A stretch of 12,282 nt of DNA from Nitrospirota bacterium (GTDB lineage Bacteria; Nitrospirota; Nitrospiria; Nitrospirales; UBA8639), in the NCBI GenBank assembly GCA_029881175.1, contig JAOUNC010000033.1, forward strand, positions 1 to 12,282, written 5' to 3'. A program made the translations under genes and the position numbers. How positions within the stretch are numbered: the first letter of the stretch is position 1; the number at the start of each line of letters is the position of its first letter. Of this stretch, positions 7,672 to 12,282 are shown piece by piece. The notes below the pieces were generated by a model. That model had not been told where the DNA came from, ran no database searches, and worked only from the letters and a program-made list of their open reading frames with translations.

Positions 7672-8670
7672 GTGCGTGAATATTTAGATTTCGAAAAACC
7701 ACTCAAAGATCTCGAAGGACGCGTGGCGAAATTAGTCAAGTCCAAGTCCAAGAAAAATTCCGTGCTAGAGGCCATTGAGAAAAGTACCGAACAGATAGCT
7801 AACATGGAACAGGAAATCTTCGCCAACCTCACGCCTTGGCAACGCAGCCAAATTGCCCGGCATCCCCAACGCCCGTCCATTTCTGACTATTTAGAGGAAA
7901 TCACCGATAACGTCATCGAACTCCATGGGGATCGCTTGTTTGGAGAAGATCGGGCCATCATCGGAGGGTTTGCCACCTGGAACGACCGCTCGATTATGGT
8001 CATGGGCAATGAAAAAGGTAAGTCGCTGAAAGAACGCATGCGCCGGAACTTTGGCATGGCCAAACCGGAAGGCTATCGCAAAGCCCTGCGTCTCATGAAA
8101 CTCGCCGAAAAATTTCAACGGCCGATTGTCACCTTTATTGATACCCCGGGGGCCTATCCTGGCATCGATGCCGAGCAGCGAGGTCAGGCGGAAGCCATCG
8201 CCCGGAATTTATTGGAAATGATCAGACTGCAGGTGCCCATTATCGCGGTGGTCACCGGCGAAGGAGGAAGCGGCGGAGCCTTGGCATTAGGCGTGGCGGA
8301 TCGGGTGCTCATGTTAGAGCATGCCATCTATTCCGTCATTTCACCAGAAGGCTGTGCCGCGATCTTATGGGGTGATCCCTCAAAATCTGCCACGGCTGCC
8401 ACGGCCTTGCACATGACCGCTCCGGAATTACGCCAGCTCAACATCATTGATGATATTATTCCCGAGCCATTAGGGGGAGCCCATCGCAATGTGCCACTCA
8501 TGGCCAAGCATCTCTCTCAGGCACTCAATACCCATTTTCTCCAACTCCAAAAAATCCCGATTCCAAAATTGCTCAAACAACGGGAAGCGAAGTTTCGAAG
8601 CCTCGGAGCCTTTGACTCAGCCCATACGGACCACACCGAGAAAAAAAGGGCCAAGACCGCAAACTCTTAA
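7672..8670 (+). CDS. accA: Acetyl-CoA carboxylase carboxyltransferase subunit alpha
   Basis: A 332-residue alpha subunit of the carboxyltransferase (E. coli: 319). With AccD it moves the carboxyl group from biotin-BCCP to acetyl-CoA, giving malonyl-CoA, the first committed step of fatty acid synthesis in the cytoplasm. The crotonase-like fold shows DTPGAYPGIDAEQRGQAEAI, the oxyanion-hole glycines GEGGSGGA (196-203) and SPEGCA (224-229). The N-terminal helical region (1-65) is typical of stand-alone AccA, and no AccD zinc ribbon is fused. It starts with GTG, 7 nt after AAGGAG. It lies 25 bp after dnaE and is probably co-transcribed with it. The last 25 or so residues are a charged tail without known function. 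The 206 bp that follow hold only an imperfect hairpin (AGGGAA 8785-8790, TTCCCT 8804-8809) and an 8-bp inverted repeat (8712-8719, 8755-8762), with no classic terminator. Confidence 0.97.
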   Translation: MREYLDFEKPLKDLEGRVAKLVKSKSKKNSVLEAIEKSTEQIANMEQEIFANLTPWQRSQIARHPQRPSISDYLEEITDNVIELHGDRLFGEDRAIIGGFATWNDRSIMVMGNEKGKSLKERMRRNFGMAKPEGYRKALRLMKLAEKFQRPIVTFIDTPGAYPGIDAEQRGQAEAIARNLLEMIRLQVPIIAVVTGEGGSGGALALGVADRVLMLEHAIYSVISPEGCAAILWGDPSKSATAATALHMTAPELRQLNIIDDIIPEPLGGAHRNVPLMAKHLSQALNTHFLQLQKIPIPKLLKQREAKFRSLGAFDSAHTDHTEKKRAKTANS

Positions 8671-8876
8671 TGAGAAAATCGATATCGCCTCAATCGAAGA
8701 GAATCTCTAATACCCATTGCCCCCAATAATGACGATATCCCCCAGCTCAAGTCTCAATGGGTCTTGACTCTCAACAACCAAATTAGGGAAAAAATAAGGG
8801 TGATTCCCTGGTGAGTCTCCGATATCAACGAGAGAACCACGCCCATCGGATCAGTCGAAATATGTTTGAGAACGGA

Positions 8877-9287
8877 TTAAGAAGAAGTTGAAGGATTGGA
8901 AGGAGGGTCCATGTCCTCAGGTTGAGGGTAAAGTTTCTGTATCCGTTCAACCAGGGGCCGCACTTCAGGAGTGGAATCTCGGGATGGCTCACTGGGCCCA
9001 TGCTCCCAGGTCAGCTCCGAAAATCCTTCTTCCTCAAACGATTGTTGAATCACTGTGACAAGGGCTTCCAACGTGACCTCATCACCCAACATTAAATTCA
9101 ACACGCGTTCGTCCTTCTTGGTGGGTGGCGGGGTTTCATGCAACAAGGCCCAACACCGGTTAAACACGTTCTCACGGACAGATGCGGGGGCATTGAGCGA
9201 CTCGAGATCAGACGTACATAACGCCAGGACCATCAGCACAAACTGAAGATCGGGCAATTCGGGTTGCTGAAGATCTAAGCGCTGCAT
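8877..9287 (-). CDS. Hypothetical protein, small and acidic
   Basis: About 136 residues if it starts at MQRLDLQQPELPD; I do not recognise the family. It is soluble-looking and mainly helical: LQFVLMVLALCTSDLESL (12-30), a segment with VRENVFNRCWALLHE, then GDEVTLEALVTVIQQSFEE. It ends in a Pro/Ser/Glu-rich acidic tail (PQPEDMDPPSNPSTSS). No signal peptide or membrane segment is evident. The start is uncertain: an in-frame ATG at 9329 has a better ribosome binding site (GGAG, 7 nt spacer) and would give 150 residues, but it overlaps the start codon of the divergent phosphoesterase. An ATG further upstream (9398) would run antisense to that gene and is unlikely. It could be a helper of the divergent gene, but nothing shows this directly. 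Confidence 0.65.
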   Translation of the reverse strand: MQRLDLQQPELPDLQFVLMVLALCTSDLESLNAPASVRENVFNRCWALLHETPPPTKKDERVLNLMLGDEVTLEALVTVIQQSFEEEGFSELTWEHGPSEPSRDSTPEVRPLVERIQKLYPQPEDMDPPSNPSTSS

Positions 9288-9327
9288 AGTCCTATGGTAC
9301 CCATGATGCGATAATCCTGACAAGCAC

Positions 9328-10392
9328 ATGATGCAACTCCAAGAACAAGAAGCCCTCACAAAACTCATCGACCGCATCGGATCGGCCCATGCCGGCAAAC
9401 GATTGGAAATGCAAGCCCATTATTCGGCTCTGCTCTTGGGTGGCCATCATATCCATATCCACATGGAAGAATTTCCCGCCATTGCCTGGCTGCTCAAAAC
9501 ATCATTGAAAGCCACAGGGCTCTGGAACCGGGCCGTCCAAAACTCCACCAACTATCGTATTGTCGAGCATGATGTCCCTCTTCCTCACCTCCCGCCAGCC
9601 TTTGAGGGATTTCGCATTTTGCATATCTCAGATCTCCACATCGAAGGCATGATTGATAAAGGGCAGGCCCTTCAAACCGCCCTTTCCACCTTAGACTACG
9701 ATGTCTGTGTCCTCACCGGCGACTTTCGATTCCGAACCTATGGCTCCTATGACAAAACCTTGCGACTCATGGAAAAGCTCGTCAACACCATGCACGCCCC
9801 ATATGGCGTCACTGGCATCTTGGGCAATCATGATTGGCTGGAAATGGTGCCTGGCCTCGAAGACTGCGGAATTCGCATGTTACTCAATGAAACCCAGTCG
9901 CTCGAAAAAGGCTCAGATGCCATTTGGCTCTTAGGCTTAGATGACGTGCATTACTACGAAACGGGCGACCTGCAAAAAACAGTCGCCGCCGCACCAACCG
10001 ACGCCGTCCGCATTCTTCTCGTGCATTCCCCGGAAATCATTCCCGAAGCCTCCGCCGCCGGAATGGATCTCTATCTGTGCGGCCATTCCCACGGAGGACA
10101 AATCTGTCTACCAGGCGGGAGCCCCATCATCACCCATTGCCGCTGCGCCCGGTCCTACAAAGCCGGCCCCTGGCAACATGAAACCATGCGCGGCTACACC
10201 TCACGCGGCGTCGGCACATCCCTCTTTCCCATCCGTCTCTTCTGCCAACCCGAAATCATCATCCACACCCTCCGCAAAGCCCCAACCGAATTCCAATCTG
10301 TGAGCACGGTCACACCTGTCGCATTCAAAAAAAGTCCGTTCTTAACAATCCCGGAAGGATGTCCAACCCCATCCTCATCCCTCCATTGCTAG
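9328..10392 (+). CDS. Calcineurin-like metallophosphoesterase, YkuE/YaeI type
   Basis: A 354-residue protein with all metallophosphoesterase motifs in order: D102-L-H104 (ISDLH), GD with D132, GNHD at 166-169, H233 (LLVHSPE) and GHSHGGQ from 252 (H253, H255). These residues hold a two-metal centre that cleaves phosphomono- or diesters. The spacing and the GHSHGGQICLP ending match the YkuE/YaeI branch, some of whose members act on lipid or nucleoside diphosphate substrates; the substrate here cannot be read from sequence. The N-terminal 90 residues are an extra region rich in His (GGHHIHIHMEE) before the catalytic domain. There is no signal peptide or membrane anchor. An in-frame stop at 9304 limits the start to ATG 9328 or 9331; neither has a clear ribosome binding site. 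The C-terminal 40 residues are low-complexity. After the stop, 10393-10618 is C-rich and shows no gene. Confidence 0.88.
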   Translation: MMQLQEQEALTKLIDRIGSAHAGKRLEMQAHYSALLLGGHHIHIHMEEFPAIAWLLKTSLKATGLWNRAVQNSTNYRIVEHDVPLPHLPPAFEGFRILHISDLHIEGMIDKGQALQTALSTLDYDVCVLTGDFRFRTYGSYDKTLRLMEKLVNTMHAPYGVTGILGNHDWLEMVPGLEDCGIRMLLNETQSLEKGSDAIWLLGLDDVHYYETGDLQKTVAAAPTDAVRILLVHSPEIIPEASAAGMDLYLCGHSHGGQICLPGGSPIITHCRCARSYKAGPWQHETMRGYTSRGVGTSLFPIRLFCQPEIIIHTLRKAPTEFQSVSTVTPVAFKKSPFLTIPEGCPTPSSSLHC

Positions 10393-10618
10393 ACAAAAAT
10401 CTCCCCTTCCCATGGTCACCTGAGCCCTCCATCTATCATTCAAGCCATCCGTCTTCGGACAGCCATCTGAATTCGTCATTCACATCAGTATTGAACGGGA
10501 ATCCATCTGACTCTTCTCGCATTTTCCTTTCTCCCCTATTCACTTCCACATTCAGCTCTCATCCTCATTGACCGATAAATACATTGTAGACGTCAAAAAC
10601 GCCAAATCCTCGAGCACA

Positions 10619-11572
10619 ATGTCAAAACCAACACACATGGACCAGCCCACCAGAACCCGTCTCGAACAGAATATCTTCCCTGCCGCGCATCAAGCCTGTG
10701 AACCATGGGATGCATTTCTGTGGCACACAGGCAGAGGCGGAGCCATCGATACGCATGTGGCGCATTCAGCCCAAGCACTGGCCATTGATGTCTTCGGCAC
10801 CATCAAAACCTCTCCAGATCGTGATGGAATTCTTGATGCCCTCGCGGGGACCATTGGTCTGCCAATAGGAGGTCCCTGGACCATCACCCTGGAATGGCTC
10901 CCTCGCCCAACGTTGCTCAATGAACCTCATCCGACCCAAGTGGATGTCTATGTAGAAAATTCCCACTCGATCATCCTCTTTCAATGCAAATTCACCAACC
11001 AGGATGAAGTGGCCTGTTCACAAACGGAGAAGCAAAATGGCTCCATCCCGTGCAATGGAAATTATGAACCACAAATCAATCGCAGAGAGGATATGACCAA
11101 TCGTTGTGCCTTAAGCGGACAAGGCATTCAGTATTGGGACATCATTCCGAAGGTCTTTCATCTCGATGCCGAAACCGATTATCAGCCCTGCCCCTTCGCC
11201 GGACCAGCCTACCAATGGATGCGCAATCTCGTGGTGGCCTATAAGGTGGCCCGCCAGAAAAACAAGCAACCAGCAGTGGTCATCGTCTATGCCGATCATC
11301 CCGGCCTGCCTGTGGCACAAAAGGTCAGGTCCGACGTATGGACGGCATTCACCAAAACCGTTCGACAGGATCAAGTGTCATTACACGTGTGTTCGTATCA
11401 GGACATCCTCACGCTCGCGCAAGAAACAATCAGACATGGCGGTGATGAGCCAACGGTATGGAAGCAATTAGGCGAGTGGGTCAACAGAAAAATATCGGCG
11501 ATCAATGCAGCTCAAAAAAAACGGAAAAGAAAAAGTCCTTCCCGCTCCAACACGAGGTCGGCGCATCGCTGA
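10619..11572 (+). CDS. Putative PD-(D/E)XK nuclease, PGN_0703-like restriction endonuclease
   Basis: 317 residues from the first ATG; a TTG at 10568 would add 17 and an ATG at 10637 would remove 6. None has a ribosome binding site, so the start is open. The region around 43-125 has the layout of a PD-(D/E)XK core: HSAQALAIDVFG, then E92 in TLEWLP, D109 in TQVDVYVE, a strand IILFQCKF with Q122-x-K124. The nearest family I can recall is the PGN_0703-type putative restriction endonucleases, which share an SSQAL-N-FG helix, a later YW and a Q-x-x-RN helix (here GIQYWDI and AYQWMRNLVVAYK). If active, it would cut DNA. Position one of the usual E-x-K is Gln here, which may alter or abolish catalysis. 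Cysteines C123, C133, C145, C163 and C191 follow. The tail (KKRKRKSPSRSNTRSAHR) is very basic. No methyltransferase is adjacent in the window. Confidence 0.7.
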   Translation: MSKPTHMDQPTRTRLEQNIFPAAHQACEPWDAFLWHTGRGGAIDTHVAHSAQALAIDVFGTIKTSPDRDGILDALAGTIGLPIGGPWTITLEWLPRPTLLNEPHPTQVDVYVENSHSIILFQCKFTNQDEVACSQTEKQNGSIPCNGNYEPQINRREDMTNRCALSGQGIQYWDIIPKVFHLDAETDYQPCPFAGPAYQWMRNLVVAYKVARQKNKQPAVVIVYADHPGLPVAQKVRSDVWTAFTKTVRQDQVSLHVCSYQDILTLAQETIRHGGDEPTVWKQLGEWVNRKISAINAAQKKRKRKSPSRSNTRSAHR

Positions 11573-11828
11573 TGGACATGAGGAAAATGGCAAACGCGAA
11601 TTCTTTACGGAAGACTAGACACAAGCACGACTCCCGCCCCCATACTCGATTGTCATCCTAAACCTCCCCTCATTGTCATCATGAGACGGCGGCGACGGAT
11701 TGGTGCTCCAAGCGAACCCACGTTGGGTGCACTGATCATCTTTCATAAGTCAATACTCATGCCTGACCCCAGACTTGACCTCTGATTTTCGCAAACCCAC
11801 GTCGAGTCAGCCCCCCCCTTCCCGCATC

Positions 11829-11943
11829 GTCATTCCTGCGGGCTTTGGCAGGAATCTCCCAAGTCCGTCATCCCCGCAAGTGGTCGGCGGGAATCTAGTT
11901 AAAACAGAACGAAGATGGATCCCCGATAACGACTGTCGGGGAT
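11829..11943. repeat. Cluster of GTCATTCC/GTCATCCCC hairpin repeats
   Basis: Three related stems: ATTCCTGC (11832-11839) with GCAGGAAT (11848-11855); CCCGC (11873-11877) with GCGGG (11887-11891); and ATCCCCGA (11919-11926) with TCGGGGAT (11936-11943). The first two units begin with CGTCAT and the last ends in ATGACG, the hallmarks of the short interspersed 'GTCATTCCCGC...GCGGGAATGAC' intergenic repeats common in proteobacterial and related genomes. They appear to be eroded copies facing each other. Confidence 0.65.
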
Positions 11944-12016
11944 GACGGAGGGTTGATGGCCGCTCGATGACGAATGTCGGGGGTGACGAGTTCGGATGGA
12001 TATGCGATGACGACTG
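11924..12016. repeat. Degenerate direct repeats with a period of about 41 bp
   Basis: ACGACTGTCGGGGATGACG (11929-11947) recurs as ACGAATGTCGGGGGTGACG (11970-11988), 17 of 19 bases identical, offset 41 bp. A shortened third copy, ACGACTG (12010-12016), is offset 40 bp and preceded by the same CGATG context. The first copy overlaps the 11919-11943 hairpin, so duplication of a hairpin repeat is the likely origin. Confidence 0.55.
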
Positions 12017-12072
12017 AGAAAAGTTTTGTAAACCTTCGTGAATTGGGCTGAGATCAAATTCTTCGCGGAACC

Positions 12073-12119
12073 CTTGCCCTATGCGAAATCGAATGGATCA
12101 TGAGGGCAAGGAGGGCAAG
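12073..12119. repeat. Inverted repeat plus tandem 9-mer
   Basis: CTTGCCCT (12073-12080) is the exact complement of AGGGCAAG (12103-12110), with a 22-nt loop. The right arm is part of a tandem duplication GAGGGCAAG GAGGGCAAG (12102-12119), so the left arm can pair with either copy. There is no T-tract. Confidence 0.45.
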
Positions 12120-12181
12120 AGATGAGGAAGTGATTGGCATGCGGGAAGGACGGATGTTGATACGGAAAGATTCAATAGTGG

Positions 12182-12282
12182 CTAGAAGGGTAGCTTGAGG
12201 CCACCGGGGAGGTTCTTGAGGCCTTTGGTCGGAAGATTCTTTTCTAACAGACTTTTGAGGAGATCATTATGTTGCGTAACCC
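12182..12282 (-). CDS. Possible C-terminal end of a gene running in from the right (partial)
   Basis: On the - strand an open frame enters from the window edge and stops at TAG (complement of 12182-12184). Its last residues include HNDLLKSLLEKN and then LPTKGLKNLPGGLKLPF. The helix-like start and the Lys/Gly/Leu/Pro ending look protein-like, but 33 open codons can occur by chance. It conflicts with the + strand start signal at 12257-12271, and only one of the two is likely to be real. Confidence 0.3.
   Translation of the reverse strand, partial: VTQHNDLLKSLLEKNLPTKGLKNLPGGLKLPF
12257..12282 (+). CDS. Possible start of a gene running off the right edge (partial)
   Basis: GAGGAG (12257-12262), a 6-nt spacer and ATG (12269-12271) form a textbook ribosome binding site and start, giving M-L-R-N before the window ends. 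Four codons cannot identify a product. It is an alternative to the - strand tail over the same bases. Confidence 0.3.

Larger units (their letters stand above)
11573..12181. other. Non-coding, repeat-rich stretch
   Basis: About 600 bp after the nuclease-like gene with no convincing reading frame in any frame. The first 250 bp hold only small inverted repeats, for example ACCCA-CGT-TGGGT at 11716-11728. From about 11830 come hairpins and degenerate direct repeats of the GTCATTCC/GTCATCCCCG type. From 12060 there is a further inverted repeat with a tandem 9-mer. No terminator with a T-tract is visible directly after the nuclease-like gene. Confidence 0.6.

Noticed and set aside
9288..9398. Upstream extension of the hypothetical - strand protein to an ATG at 9398
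   Set aside because: The extra residues are antisense to the phosphoesterase N-terminus and have a Cys/Ser/Met-rich shadow-frame composition. Starts at 9329 or 9287 are more credible.
11458..11661. 67-codon + strand frame at the end of the nuclease-like gene
   Set aside because: Most of it overlaps the nuclease-like gene in another frame, it has no ribosome binding site, and its Lys/Arg-rich look comes from the frame-shifted basic tail.
11829..12119. CRISPR array
   Set aside because: The repeat units are few, degenerate and hairpin-forming, with no constant repeat separated by unrelated spacers, and no cas genes are present.

Overview
The window looks like chromosomal DNA from a Gram-negative-type bacterium with roughly balanced base composition, about half G+C in the genes. 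The gene content (GH15 glucosidase, bacterioferritin, YbjQ-type protein, a dnaE-accA pair, and a DnaE that keeps an intact PHP metal site) and the protein style fit the Nitrospirota best, possibly a marine Nitrospira-like organism. That placement is an impression from the sequence and is not proven.

Layout. (1) 62-1891, + strand: a cytoplasmic GH15 glucoamylase/trehalase-type enzyme, followed by a degenerate hairpin repeat. (2) 2167-2640 and 3193-2875, both - strand: bacterioferritin (bfr) with all ferroxidase ligands and a clear intrinsic terminator, then a YbjQ/UPF0145 protein. (3) 3196-4181: almost 1 kb without a convincing gene. It includes a 240-bp island of only about 30% G+C (hand count), three perfect DnaA boxes plus near-matches, a 17-bp perfect palindrome next to a TTGACA element, and nested inverted repeats. 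(4) 4182-8670, + strand: dnaE and accA, 25 bp apart, both starting with GTG after good ribosome binding sites. They are probably one operon, linking chromosome replication and the first step of fatty acid synthesis. (5) 8877-9287, - strand: a small acidic protein of unknown function, divergent from (6) 9328-10392, + strand: a YkuE/YaeI-type metallophosphoesterase. (7) 10619-11572, + strand: a putative PD-(D/E)XK nuclease resembling PGN_0703-type restriction endonucleases, with no visible methylase partner. (8) 11573 to the end: non-coding sequence rich in hairpins and a degenerate repeat of about 41 bp. At the very edge there is either the tail of a - strand gene or the first codons of a + strand gene.

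The most interesting region is 3196-4181. DnaA boxes, an AT-rich island and divergent genes with dnaE on one side make it a candidate replication origin. A DnaA-titration site or a DnaA-controlled dnaE promoter are the alternatives. dnaA, dnaN and gyrB are not in the window, so this remains a hypothesis. The second lead is the solitary nuclease-like gene, which has a Q-x-K variant of the catalytic motif, a set of cysteines after it, and a strongly basic tail.
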